A stretch of DNA of 64,000 nt from Silurus meridionalis (GCF_014805685.1 NC_060896.1:4851389-4915388); one strand, 5' to 3'. Shown: positions 45,926-56,441, counted from the stretch's first letter. Notes: generated from the letters alone by a model not told the origin. A program made the numbers and translations.

Positions 45926-46631
45926 GTATATATAGTATATGGAAGGTGGGTGTATTGTGGTTGGTGTTGAGAGGCCTGTGAGTGGCTTGGTCTGTCTGTG
46001 ATTGGACATGGGGCAGGACAGAATTAGCGTGGGCGTTTATAAACCCGGAGTCCTAATTCTTATGTCTATGGGATCATATTTTCCTGTTTATTTTGGGTGC
46101 AGCTGTGCAGTGTGTTTTACTGCAAGACGTTAAGCCACAAACGTCTCTGTTAATTCTGTAAGTCTGAGACAGAAGGGCCAAATGTCCTATACTCCAGATA
46201 GTATATTTTCCAGTCAGTAATTTGCTACAGAGTATAATACACACCGCCCCTAAATCCTGGGACGGAATCTGTGTGTTTTCATTAATATTGTGTTGTTGTT
46301 GTTTTTTTCATTTCACATCATGGATTTTCTTACGTTTAAAACGGACCCTGGTTTTTCAGCGTACAGTAATTAGTGTCAATAACTACCAGCATCACACCTA
46401 CTGTAAGAACACTACTAGATATTACAAATCAGGCTAATGGAAAAATTATAACGTCCTCTGCTTTGCATTATAAGTTGCAGCAGCTGCTAAAGGGCAAAAA
46501 AACATGTTTATCGTCCGGAAAATACAGCACGTGCATTTGAAGATGCACAATTAACTGTAATTACGCCTCGGTGGCTTTCGGTTCTTTTGTCTCCCAGCTG
46601 AAAGTCTTTTGAGAAAAACAAAAGGAGAGGA

Positions 46632-46666
<35 letters not shown>

Positions 46667-47027
46667 GCAATAGCACGAGAGAAGGAAAGATGTTGACGCT
46701 TCTTTTCTTCCAGTTATAGAGATTTTGTTCAGGAGGAAGTTGAAAACAGTTTCATCAGGTGACCTCTCTCGGTTTCTTTTCGCAGTGTGTATGTGTATTG
46801 CTTCTTAGTAGTCTTTTACTTTTGATCTTGTTGGGACATTTGGCAGGACCCTATGAGTTTTATACAGCTTTATTATAAAGAAAATTACTTAAAAAAACCT
46901 GAAAAGGTTTGATTTTTGTGACAGAGATTAAGGTTATCGGTAGGTTTAAGTGTAGGACAGTGTTAATTAGTTGCATTAATAATTATATCAATGGAAGGTC
47001 TTTGGAAGGGTAGAAAGACAACCACAT
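45926..47027. other. intronic sequence with (GA)n
   Basis: A GA microsatellite lies at 46636-46663. The patch 46550-46615 (AACTGTAATTACGCCTCGGT, GGCTTTCGGTTCTTTTG) looks complex enough to be conserved. No gene. Confidence 0.45.
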
Positions 47028-47050
47028 GTGTGTGTGTGTGTGTGTGTGTG
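47028..47050. repeat. (TG)n microsatellite
   Basis: A short perfect TG run of 23 bases. Confidence 0.9.
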
Positions 47051-47074
47051 GGTTGTGTTTGTGTGAACTTCCCC

Positions 47075-47345
47075 CAGAACAGTGCTCGAGGCAGCGCTTT
47101 CATCTAAGCAGTAACCTGTGGACTGTGTGACTCAAGGCGATGCAATTGCAGCTTTTGTCAGTACACTACTAATTAGAAAATTCCTGACCTCGAGCGAAAT
47201 GTTTAATTATGTGTTGTGTCAACGAGTTTGCAGAGTTAATCCAGCCTGGATACACACTCCTGGATGCATGTGGCACAAAAACCCGACTAACAGTAACCTG
47301 GCGCTTAAGACTCCGGTCTAGACGGAGACGGAGACGGAGTTCGAG
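47075..47345. promoter_or_regulatory. candidate conserved noncoding element
   Basis: It contains GATGCAATTGCAGCTTTTGT, CACTACTAATTAGAAAATTC and GAAATGTTTAATTATGTG, then a (GGAGAC)3 micro-repeat at 47323-47338. Homeodomain-type TAATTA cores lie in a block free of repeats. Confidence 0.35.
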
Positions 47346-47499
47346 CTGACCTCATGATTCTACAACTCCAGGGTTTAGAAAAGAGAACGTGGCGAAAAAC
47401 ACGGTGTCTGTGTGCGGCTTAACAATGTGACAGAGTGAGATGAGGAGAAAAAAAAGAGTGAGAGAGAGAATGAGCTCAGAGGCAGTGATTCTTAGGCGT

Positions 47500-48860
47500 G
47501 AAAGGAAGGAAAGGGTTAAAGAGAAATTGAGCGGGGCTGCTTGGGGGCAGCAGCGCTGCAGAACATGGCAGTGTTCGTGCGAAGGCAAGTCATTTCCCGA
47601 AACACTGCAGACACAGCGCCTGAGGCACTGCGAAACCTTTGGAGACCAAAATGGCTTGCAGGAGTTAGAAGTAATAAGGTGTTTTTTTTTTCCCCTTCGC
47701 CTCCTTTCTCCTTGACTGAGATCGTGCGCCGTTGCTATGCATCGCCATGGAGCCTCGCTCTCGCTTTCTCGCACCGTTTTCTGTTTTATGTGCGGTATTA
47801 AGGCATGCGGCGAGCGGCCGTTTTGGAGATTTGTTGCTCTTTAGCTGAGGAGCGAATTGAGGTTGTTTGTTTTGAATGTAATTTCTCCATTTATCACAGC
47901 ACTCGGAATAAGTCCGGCTGACTCCTTCCGTACTTCTTTCTTTTTTCACTTTTTTTTTCCCTCCCCCATTCGCAGAAACCCGGGCTCTGTAAATGAAACC
48001 GGTCCGTCATACCCAGCGTTTCCTCGCCGCCTGGCTCCTCCCTCACGTCTAACGCAGAGTGTCGTGAGCTCAAATGAGTCTCTGATTTACATTCGCGAAG
48101 TGCTCACTCCCCACCCGCACTCACTTTATAAAATTCCCACGACGGCCTGTAAAATACGATTTGAACACACGCGCACAGGTTTACTCGACTTACTGTGGCC
48201 TTCTCTCTGACCTGTAGTTCACAAAGCCTGGTCTCTCTCTCTCTTTTTTTTTTTCGTTCTCCGCTCCCGTGTTTGTGCTTCTTGGCTTCAAAGCGAGCTC
48301 TGGCCCTGTAATCCTCTCCGCGTACATCTGCAAATTATTATTCTAATTCTTTATACGTTTATTGGAGCCGAATAAACTCCACATCAAATACATCACTCGG
48401 GCGATGTCTCGAAACGCCCCCGGGCCAATCAGCCGACATCTGTTAACTCTTTCCAAAAATGTCCTCATCGGCCTTTTCTCCAGGCGGGAAAAGAGAGGGA
48501 GAGGGAGAGGGGGAAAGGGAAAAGAGCAGGCCTCTGGTCTTAATTAATGGCAGGAGTTATTATGGAGGTGGATTTTGGAGAGCGGGGGTCTGGTCCCGTG
48601 GTGCCGTCAGGGTTTGGAGGAGAGTGAGGCGGCACGGAGGTGACCGTGTGCTTCAGATTTTTACATCCTCGCAACGCCTCGGGCAGATGAACTCAACCCT
48701 CTCCATCTCGAGTCGAGGTAGCAGGATTTGCGCCGACGCACACGTACCGCGCTATTACGATAGTTAATAACCGATTCGACCGTCTCCAGGGGTGCACTCA
48801 CAGCACGGGGACGCGATCTACTCGCTTTTATAATCCTTTCTCGGCTTCTAGTCACTTCTA
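47500..48860. promoter_or_regulatory. GC-rich complex intronic region, candidate regulatory cluster
   Basis: About 1.35 kb with no recognised transposon or microsatellite, the largest such stretch in the last intron. Notable parts are GCGGTATTAAGGCATGCGGC (47788), CCGTTTTGGAGATTTGTTGC (47819), CATCTGCAAATTATTATTCT (48327), GCCCCCGGGCCAATCAGCCG (48416, with a CCAAT box) and GAATAAACTCCACATCAAAT. Poly-pyrimidine tracts punctuate it. Open frames are present on both strands but none resembles a protein family I know. Regulatory role is inferred. Confidence 0.35.
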
Positions 48861-49274
48861 AGAGTTGGCTTTAAATTGCAAGTATCACACTGAGATCGTA
48901 GGGACGAACAGAAAAAAACGTCTCTCTAAATGATGTGGCTTCACATTCAGTTTAATGGTGACGTCTTGAATTGTTTGATACTTTACTACACACCCTTTGT
49001 TCTGTGAAGGTCACAAAGTTTTTTTCTTTCTTTAACTAGGGTCCGGGTCAGTCTAAAATGACAAGGCTGGAGTGACTACCAGTATTATTGTGGAGATTTT
49101 ATTATGATTTTAAATGTATTTACGCCTCCTAATGCTAGATTAGTTTATTATTTTGTTCTGGACCGTACAGACAAATAAGCATCTCTTTTCACATAAACAT
49201 AAACATTTTTCACATTTACTTATGTATATGGTTGGTGGGTGTATCAAACAAATAATTAGGCTATGTTAGTAACT

Positions 49275-49742
49275 CGCGGTTGACCAATAGTGAATTTTTT
49301 GTACGGCTAGCTAGTTTAGATCGGAATTGCCGATAACCGATTAATCACCCGCTCGTTCTTATGATGGATACTGGGTAAAAAACAAACAGAGCACTCTATT
49401 TGAAATAGTACTAAAATAATAATAAAAAAAAAAAACAGAACTTAATCATGAATAAGTGCAAAAGGAAAAAATTAATGATATTAATAATATTATAATTAAT
49501 AAATTATAAATAATAAATATAGTATAGCGCTCTCCGTGCAGCACGCTGTCTTGTGTGTAAAACCAAACAGCACGTGGCGGCAGTAATTCGCCCCTAGAGG
49601 CAGCTCTTATAATGACAGCAGAGCGGAACCCGGAAAAACTATCAGTATGAATTTATTTTTTTAATAGCCGATAGTTCCAAAAAACATACGTTCCATATGT
49701 GAGGGTGGGCAGTATTTGTTCAGCGAGCCATATTTTGGGGTC
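49275..49742 (-). mobile_element. MITE of the CTAGAGGT family joined to a hAT end
   Basis: The core GCGCTCTCCGTGCAGCACGC and GCCCCTAGAGGCAGCTC match 8316-8695 in inverse, followed by GCCGATAGTTCC. At 49702-49742 the sequence GGGTGGGCAGTATTTGTTCA then TTTTGGGGTCC is the inverse of the hAT left end at 8129. The same pair of elements is thus associated here as at 8.1-9.0 kb. Confidence 0.6.
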
Positions 49743-50129
49743 CTCTGATGTACAGGATTACACTTTTTTCAGACAGTTTTATATATAGTGTTATGTATAT
49801 AGTGTGTTATCAGGTTTTATATACAGTGGTGATGCAGAGGAACCCAAACTAGAGTGAACATACCGTCATGTTTCACAGTTAAGAGTTAAACATCCTATGT
49901 TTTTTTTTTTTCCCTTCTCTTTCTCAGGTCAGCGCTCAAATAAAATATTCATTCCCCTACTCTGCTCTGTTTTTTGTCTGTTTTTCCTTTTTATTTTTTT
50001 TCTTCATTTTTTTTCTCACTGAAGCTTTCTATGTGCACATGACCACTTTCTGGAGCAGCTTTGGGTTCCAGTGATGGAGAACTCTAAATTTTACAGCTTA
50101 CAATTTAATTCCATTGTATATAATTGTTA

Positions 50130-50640
50130 AGTCATGTCAAGTTTATTTCTATTGCGCTTTTCACAACAGACATTGTCTCAAAGCAGCTTTACAGAAATCA
50201 ACAGTGAAGGTGAATGGTGTGTATTTGTCCCTGATGATCAGCCGTGGTGACTGTGGCAAGGAAAAACTCCCTTAGATGTTATGAGGAAGAAACCTTGAGA
50301 GGAACCAGACTGAAAAGGGGAACCCACCCTCATTTGGGTGATATCAAGTGTTTGATCATAAATCTTTAAACAATACAGAACACTGAAGAGAGAGATCTAA
50401 CATGAGCACTGGAGTGTGTGAATATAAGTCATGTTCTTTCTACAGTCTTTTACAGATGTTTATAAAACTAGGAGCTACTGAGCAACTCATAAAATAGCTC
50501 AACATTTGTGATCATCACAGATCCAGCACCAGCTTCTCCATGCCAGAGTCTTTAAACACTCCAGGAGGTCCACTGTCCAAAACTCCACACATGTAGTGGG
50601 ATCCAATTGGCACTGGTACGTCCCTAGATGGTTCGGGATG
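50130..50640 (+). repeat. dispersed repeat (CAAAGCAGCTTTAC family), long copy
   Basis: It starts GTCAAGTTTATTTCTATTGC and includes AACAGACATTGTCTCAAAGC, GTGGCAAGGAAAAACTCCCT, GAAACCTTGAGAGGAACCAG and CTCCATGCCAGAGTCTTTAA. This is the fullest copy of the family, about 500 bp, with no open frame of note. Confidence 0.7.
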
Positions 50641-50710
50641 TTTGCGAGCTCGGCATCTACTTATAGTGTGAGAAATAATTATAAACAGGAATCACATATA
50701 GTTGGGGTGG

Positions 50711-50742
50711 CCGGATGTCCACATACTTTTGGTAATACACTG
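50711..50742 (+). mobile_element. Tc1-derived MITE terminus
   Basis: CGGATGTCCACATACTTTTG then GTAATACACTG matches the right 30 bases of the family (GGTGTCCACATACTTTTGG). Confidence 0.5.
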
Positions 50743-50855
50743 AATGTTTTGAGAATTTTTCGGTCTGTGTTCGTGTGAGGATCTTTTTAAGTCAGTAGAG
50801 ACAATGGCCTTATAACCCATGATGAAATGCACATGTATCAGAAACTACCTCTGCA

Positions 50856-50861
<6 letters not shown>

Positions 50862-50910
<49 letters not shown>
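50862..50910. repeat. (CA)n microsatellite
   Basis: A perfect CA run of about 49 bases. Confidence 0.95.
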
Positions 50911-50913
<3 letters not shown>

Positions 50914-50984
50914 TCTACATACCTTTGTACGACATTACATTGCACACTTACACACACACTGTTTTCTGTACAAATGACAATACA

Positions 50985-51085
50985 TTTACATTTATGGCAT
51001 TTGGACAGTTAAGGATTAGGGGCCTTGCTCAAGGGCCCAGCAAACTCAGGACCTTTCAATCACCACTGAGCTACATCTTCTCAAT
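50985..51085 (-). mobile_element. tRNA-derived SINE fragment
   Basis: It contains TTGCTCAAGGGCCCAGCA and ends in ACCACTGAGCTACATC, the inverse of a tRNA-like head. Internally deleted relative to the 32560 copy. Confidence 0.65.
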
Positions 51086-51830
51086 AAACTCTTGAATCTT
51101 GATCCTTGAACCAGTCTAGCTTGCTGTCAAAAACAGGTATTGATTCATTATTATTATTTGTAGATAAAACACTGCATTCTGTATTGGCAATGAAATATTT
51201 CCTATTCATAATATCGTAAATCTGTGGCCTGATGTTACTTGAAATGTTTGAAATGTTCGTCTTTCCTTTAAATTATAAACGTCCTTTAAAAGAGAGAGAA
51301 AGAGGGAGGAAATTAAATTTCAGAATTAGAATACTTTATTGATCCCTTTATTGATCCAGTAAAAGATCAAAGTAACGATTGAAGTAAAAGTACTAATAAG
51401 ATATGTAAATAAATGTCCATATTAAGGTATAATTTGACACTATTCTCTTATAGTATATATCTATGGTATATTTAGCAATGTGGACGCTAATCTACTGTCT
51501 CCAAATTGACCAGATGCACAGTGCAATTATGGGTACACCGCCTTTTATACGATACACCTTTACATCCCGATGCAGTGCATTGTGGGATATCAGGGCCACG
51601 AATTATTCTTTATAAAGAAAAGGAAGTGGCTTTAAGAGTAGAGCTGAAATCTCTGTCCTCTTCTTGGTGTGAGCTCTGACTACTTCCTGTCCTAGAATCT
51701 GACCAATCACTGTCCAGCTTTCTGATCTAAGAGTAAGTTTGAAACTCTCTCTTTCTCTCTCTGTCTCACGGCTGTGTTAAAGATGGAGAAATGTTCACGG
51801 CATGTGTGTGGGTTAGTCCTGATAGGGGGT
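51086..51830. other. intronic sequence with a repeat end
   Basis: AATACTTTATTGATCCCTTT at 51330 is like the ends of several fish LINEs. The rest is unassigned. Confidence 0.4.
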
Positions 51831-51849
51831 CTCTGTCCCCCCCACCCCC

Positions 51850-52035
51850 CACCGTCAATTCAGCCATTATTTACCCATAATGCTCAGTGCCGGGGCTTTT
51901 CCCCCAGAGACAGTTAAATACCCACACAGGTCTGCGAGCCAAACGCTGCACTAATGTCTTATTAGCCTGCGTGTGTGAACACATTATTACCAGATTAGTC
52001 TTCATCCACACTCACACACAGACACATCACCTCTC
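51850..52035. promoter_or_regulatory. candidate conserved noncoding element
   Basis: A complex block with ATTCAGCCATTATTTACCCA, GTCTGCGAGCCAAACGCTGC, TGTCTTATTAGCCTGCGTG and ATTACCAGATTAGTCTTC, next to GT arrays. Confidence 0.35.
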
Positions 52036-52055
52036 ACCATGCTCATGATGGACGT

Positions 52056-52057
<2 letters not shown>

Positions 52058-52099
<42 letters not shown>

Positions 52100-52173
52100 A
52101 TTGACAGCAGGTTGTCAGCAGCAGTTTTGGAGGTGCAACTGCAAACTCACACCACTGTGGCCCTCACTGCAGC

Positions 52174-52221
<48 letters not shown>

Positions 52222-52247
52222 CTCATTGTTGTTGAAATCACCAAATC

Positions 52248-52314
<67 letters not shown>

Positions 52315-52340
52315 TTTCTTTTACCTCTTCTTCTTCTTCT
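52058..52340. repeat. (GT)n, (GT)n and (CTTT)n arrays
   Basis: GT at 52058-52097 and 52176-52220, then CTTT at 52247-52314 passing into CTT at 52327-52347. The CTTT run is a homopyrimidine mirror repeat. Confidence 0.95.
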
Positions 52341-52493
52341 TCTTCTAAGGTGTCTTTCTTACCCCTTAACCTCGAACTTTATAAATCTTTCTTTATTTTT
52401 CTTTTTTGACTTCTTAGTCTTCTTCTCCTTCTCCTTCCTCTAATCTCTTTTTGACTACTTAGTGTGTACAGATGTGTTGTGTATGTGTTGTGT

Positions 52494-52540
52494 TGTGTGT
52501 GTGTGTGTGTGTCTGTGTGTGTGTGTGTGTGTGTTGTGTG
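52494..52540. repeat. imperfect (GT)n microsatellite
   Basis: A GT run with C and T interruptions. Confidence 0.9.
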
Positions 52541-52639
52541 TGTGTTGTAGGATGGATATGTTGTATGACATCATGCCTGCCAGCTGCCATCGCAGATGAA
52601 ATGACAGTTGCTGCTGTAGGCGTGTGGATCTACTTTTCT

Positions 52640-53442
52640 CTCTTTCTTTCTTCTCTTTCTTTTCCTTTGCTGTTTTCTCTCAGTTTTGACTTTACAGAGT
52701 TTCGAGGTCTGCATCAGGCTGATCTTCAGACTGGAGTGAGCAGCATCAGTGAGCAGTCGTGTGTGGAGCATCATGCTTAGTTTCAGCGCACACTGAACTG
52801 TCAGATGCTTTTTTTCTCTCAACATGAGCTTGCAATATGTGGGAGAGACCACGAATACACGTGTGTGTCTCATTCTGCTTCTCTTCCTCTTTCTCTGTCT
52901 CATCCTCTCATCCTTTTTCTCTCACTCATTCTCTTTCTTTCTCTCTTTCTCTGTCTCATCCTCTCATCCTTTTTCTCTCACTCATTCTCTTTCTTTCTCT
53001 TTTCTCTTTCTCATCCTCTTATCCTTTTCTCTCACTCATTCTCTTTCTTTCTCTCTTTCTCTTTCTCATCCTCTCATCCTTTTCTCTCACTCATTCTCTT
53101 TCTTTCTCTCTTTCTCTGTTTTATCCTCTCATCCTTTTCTCTCACTCATTCTCTTCTTTCTCTTTTCTCTTTCTCATCCTCTCATCCTTTTCTCTCACTC
53201 ATTCTCTTTCTTTCTCTTTTCTCTTTCTCATCCTCTCATCCTTTTCTCTCACTCATTCTCTTTCTTTCTCTCTTTCTCTGTCTCATCCTCTCATCCTTTT
53301 CTCTCACTCGTTCTCTTTCTTTCTCTGTCTCATCCTCTCATCCTTTTCTCTCACTCATTCTCTTTCTTTCTCTCTTTCTCGCTCAGCCTCTTATCATTTT
53401 ACTCTTACTCATTTTCTTTCCTCCTTTCTTTCGTTCGTTCGT

Positions 53443-53475
<33 letters not shown>
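52640..53475. repeat. 836-bp tandem duplication, first copy
   Basis: A unique block of about 230 bases (TTTACAGAGTTTCGAGGTCT, GACTGGAGTGAGCAGCATCA, GTGGAGCATCATGCTTAGTT) is followed by an array of about 55-bp polypyrimidine units (CTCATCCTCTCATCCTTTTC, TCTCACTCATTCTCTTTC) and a CGTT/CTTT tract. The unique block reappears 836 bases later. Confidence 0.9.
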
Positions 53476-53477
<2 letters not shown>

Positions 53478-54320
53478 CTTTCTTTCTTCTCTTTCTTTTC
53501 CTTTGCTGTTTTCTCTCAGTTTTGACTTTACAGAGTTTCGAGGTCTGCATCAGGCTGATCTTCAGACTGGAGTGAGCAGCATCAGTGAGCAGTCGTGTGT
53601 GGAGCATCATGCTTAGTTTCAGCGCACACTGAACTGTCAGATGCTTTTTCTCTCAACATGAGCTTGCAATATGTGGAGAGACCACGAATACACGTGTGTG
53701 TCTCATTCTGCTTCTCTTCCTCTTTCTCTGTCTCATCCTCTCATCCTTTTCTCTCACTCATTCTCTTTCTTTCTCTCTTTCTCTGTCTCATCCTCTCATC
53801 CTTTTCTCTCACTCATTCTCTTTCTTTCTCTTCTCATCCTCTCATCCTTTTCTCTCACTCATTCTCTTTCTTTCTTTCTCTTTCTTTCTCTGTCTCATCC
53901 TCTCATCCTTTTCTCTCACTCATTCTCTTTCTTTCTTTCTCTTTCTTTCTCTGTCTCATCCTCTCATCCTTTTCTCTCACTCATTCTCTTCTTTCTCTTT
54001 TCTCTTTCTCATCCTCTCATCCTTTTCTCTCACTCATTCTCTTTCTTTCTCTCTTTCTCTTTCTCATCCTCTCATCCTTTTCTCTCACTCATTCTCTTTC
54101 TTTCTCTCTCTTTCTCATCCTCTCATCCTTTTCTCTCACTCATTCTCTTTTCTCTCTTTCTTTCTCTGTCTCATCCTCTCATCCTTTTCTCTCACTCATT
54201 CTCTTCTTTCTCTTTTCTCTTTCTCATCCTCTCATCCTTTTCTCTCACTCATTCTCTTTTCTCTCTTTCTCTTTCTCGCTCAGCCTCTTATCATTTTACT
54301 CTTACTCATTTTCTTTCCTC
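53476..54320. repeat. 836-bp tandem duplication, second copy
   Basis: The unique block at 53476-53735 is almost identical to 52640-52900, and the 55-bp pyrimidine array follows again with different unit numbers and several short units. GCATCAGGCT sits at 52711 and 53547, giving the 836-base offset. A third start (TTTCCTCCTTTC at 54312) decays into CTTT. Confidence 0.9.
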
Positions 54321-54362
54321 CTTTCTTTCTTTCTTTCTCTCTTTCTTTCTTCTCTTTCTTTC

Positions 54363-54397
<35 letters not shown>

Positions 54398-54494
54398 CGG
54401 TTTCATCCTCCTATCCTTTTTCTCACTCATTCCCTTTCTTTCTCTCTTTCTTAGTTTCATCCTCTTTTCTTTGTCTCATCCTCTTTCTTTCTTA

Positions 54495-54533
<39 letters not shown>

Positions 54534-54621
54534 ACTTTCTCTTTTTGTCTTATCCTTTTCTTTCTCTTGCTCTTTTCTCTGTTTCATCTACTTATTGTCT
54601 GTCCTGTTCTCTTTTCTGTTT

Positions 54622-54705
<84 letters not shown>

Positions 54706-54759
54706 CTCTCATCATCTCATTGTCTCACTTTTTCCTCCATTCTCTCAAGATGTCAATTG

Positions 54760-54830
<71 letters not shown>
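54321..54830. repeat. (CTTT)n, (TC)n and (AC)n arrays
   Basis: CTTT-rich to about 54540, a perfect TC run at 54628-54702 and an AC run at 54769-54829. Open frames of Ser/Leu/Phe repeats here are artefacts of composition. Confidence 0.95.
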
Positions 54831-54833
<3 letters not shown>

Positions 54834-54896
54834 TGTTTTATAAGAGAATAAAGGTGGTTGTTATTAGGTCGGTATAAAAGGGCTTGTATGCTTTTT
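54834..54896 (+). repeat. 63-bp duplicated segment, first copy
   Basis: GTTTTATAAGAGAATAAAGG, TGGTTGTTATTAGGTCGGTA then TAAAAGGGCTTGTATG. It recurs at 55173-55235 with about six substitutions, each copy directly behind a CA array. Confidence 0.85.
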
Positions 54897-55108
54897 CTCC
54901 AGCTGGACAGCTGCATTTGATTGGCCTGGGCGATGATTGGCAGTAATTGCCATGGCAGCAGGCAGAGCGGCTTTTCACACAGAGGTCATCTCTGATTGGC
55001 CTGATGAGGCAGCTGCAGGTGTCCTCCTTTCCCCTGAGGGATCTCTGTCTGTCACACACTCACTCAGCCTTGACACACACTCCACCTGTGCAAAGCCGAA
55101 CTTTCTTA

Positions 55109-55110
<2 letters not shown>
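54897..55110. promoter_or_regulatory. candidate conserved noncoding element with inverted CCAAT boxes
   Basis: ATTGG occurs at about 54920, 54937 and 54995 in a complex block with GGCAGTAATTGCCATGGCAG (itself an inverted repeat) and AGGCAGCTGCAGGTG. It lies between the two duplicated 63-bp segments. Confidence 0.35.

Positions 55111-55114
<4 letters not shown>

Positions 55115-55170
<56 letters not shown>
55115..55170. repeat. (AC)n microsatellite
   Basis: A perfect AC run of about 56 bases, in the same relative position as that at 54769-54829. Confidence 0.95.
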
Positions 55171-55172
<2 letters not shown>

Positions 55173-55173
<1 letters not shown>

Positions 55174-55235
55174 TTTTATGAGAGCATTAAGGTGGTTGTT
55201 ATTAGGTCGATATAAAAGGCCTTGTATGCGTTTCA
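55173..55235 (+). repeat. 63-bp duplicated segment, second copy
   Basis: GTTTTATGAGAGCATTAAGG, TGGTTGTTATTAGGTCGATA then TAAAAGGCCTTGTATG. Offset from the first copy is 339 bases. Confidence 0.85.
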
Positions 55236-55804
55236 GACCAAAGGCACAGTATGAACTTTGACCAGAGCCAGATGTTCGCAATCACAGCCGTCGCTGCCTC
55301 CATGATCCGTGTTTATGGAGCATAATACCTCTAATTGTGAGCGAATGGATGGAGGTGGATCAGACATGGCTGCCTGATTCATGCCAAACATTGTGGCTTG
55401 TGTTTTTGGGTTCTTTTGTGTTTTTCATGTCTTTCATCTTAGGAAATTCGGTGAAGTCTGATTTTAAACGATTCAAGCCTAAAAATAAGAAAAATGTGAA
55501 TTTTTTTTTTCCTCCTAATTGTTGACTTCTGTGAAGGTTTTTTTTCCCCTCCTAAAACTGAATCACAAACCATCGGCGTTTTACACAGTTTTATAGAATG
55601 TCTTTGGATGCTCAAAGACGACCAACCCCAATTTCATTTTCATTTTATACAAATAATAATTAAAAAACATCCCAAAATTTCCAGAATGCGGGTTGTATAT
55701 AATACACATTGTCATGTGTGAATGTATTGAATTGTTTCTTGCCCATGTTTGTGATCTGATCCGTAACACTCGATTCTCACTCTGGTTCTCGGTTTTCTCT
55801 GTAG
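55236..55804 (+). other. 3' part of the last taf4 intron
   Basis: Mixed then AT-rich sequence leading to a good pyrimidine tract (CTGGTTCTCGGTTTTCTC) and TAG acceptor at 55802-55804. No further feature. Confidence 0.7.
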
Positions 55805-55969
55805 GTGTCGGGGAGCTCGGCGGGTTCTCCAGCCTCGTCGCTGTCGTCCTCGCGCCAGTTCCACCGGCAGCGAATCACGCGCGTGAACCTCAGGGACTTC
55901 ATATTCTACCTGGAGCAGGAGCGAGAGACGAGCCGATCTCTCCTGCTCTACCGTGCTCTGCTGAAGTAG
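55805..55969 (+). CDS. taf4: taf4 terminal coding exon (conserved C-terminal helix)
   Basis: 165 nt, 54 codons plus TAG, entered in phase 0 from 17797. It encodes a Ser/Gly/Ala linker (VSGSSAGSPASSLSSS) then RQFHRQRITRVNLRDFIFYL and EQERETSRSLLLYRALLK. The motif R-Q-F-x-R-Q-R-I-T-R-V-N-L-R-D-x-I-F-x-L-E is the TAF4 C-terminal conserved segment. In the family this segment completes the unusual histone fold that TAF4 forms with TAF12 in TFIID. Conservative changes from the human protein as I remember it are in the variable linker and at F/L, Y/C and Q/N positions. GC content is much higher than in the surrounding intron. TAF4B is less likely because RQFxRQRITRVNLRD matches TAF4 better. Confidence 0.97.
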   Translation: MSGSSAGSPASSLSSSRQFHRQRITRVNLRDFIFYLEQERETSRSLLLYRALLK

Positions 55970-56441
55970 CTAACATCCACCGTGTTAACATTAACCCGAC
56001 ACGAAATAAACTCAAAGCAACATGGAATCGGTAGCCAACCCGCAGCGACCTCCAGCTTCCTCCTGCACACGTGCCTTCAGCCAGGTTTCAGCTCTCCTGC
56101 TTCCTGTGGCCCTCATCACATCTTCATCGCTTTATTTATTTATTCCAAAATTCGACACGGTGAAGACATTTTTCACATTTCTTTTCCATGTCGTCATAAA
56201 AAAACGATCTTGGATCGAAAGCTTGTCTATTTAGGATGAGTTTGAAAAGAAAAAAAAAAATCGAGCTTTGATCGTCAATGTGTTTGAGAGCAGCGCTACG
56301 TGTTCGAGGCGTTGCAACACTATATAAGATATATAAGTCATATGAGGTTTATGCAGCATTATTTATACACACTAAATTCATGACATTCAGGAACTTCAGA
56401 CTAACAAAAAAGTCCAAAACGGTATTTATTTATTAATTTAT
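55970..56441 (+). other. taf4: taf4 proximal 3' UTR
   Basis: The sequence directly after the stop. An AATAAA at 56005-56010 is only 36 bases past the stop and is followed by no GT-rich element, so it is probably not the main cleavage signal. The stretch is otherwise unremarkable. Confidence 0.6.

Larger units (their letters stand above)
17798..55804 (+). other. taf4: 38-kb last intron of taf4
   Basis: It is bounded by donor GAG|GTTAGA at 17797/17798 and acceptor TTTTCTCTGTAG| at 55804. Joining the two flanking exons keeps frame (phase 0) and gives an uninterrupted TAF4 C-terminus, so no intermediate exon is required. It contains most of the window's transposons, simple repeats and candidate noncoding elements. 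I found no nested protein gene on either strand. Confidence 0.9.

Noticed and set aside
52805..54877. Several overlapping + strand open frames of 230-420 codons rich in Ser, Leu, Phe and His
   Set aside because: All three frames are open because of the polypyrimidine tandem array. Low complexity, no domain.
56005..56010. AATAAA as the taf4 polyadenylation signal
   Set aside because: Only 36 bases after the stop with no GT-rich downstream element. Not excluded, but weaker than the site at 61646.
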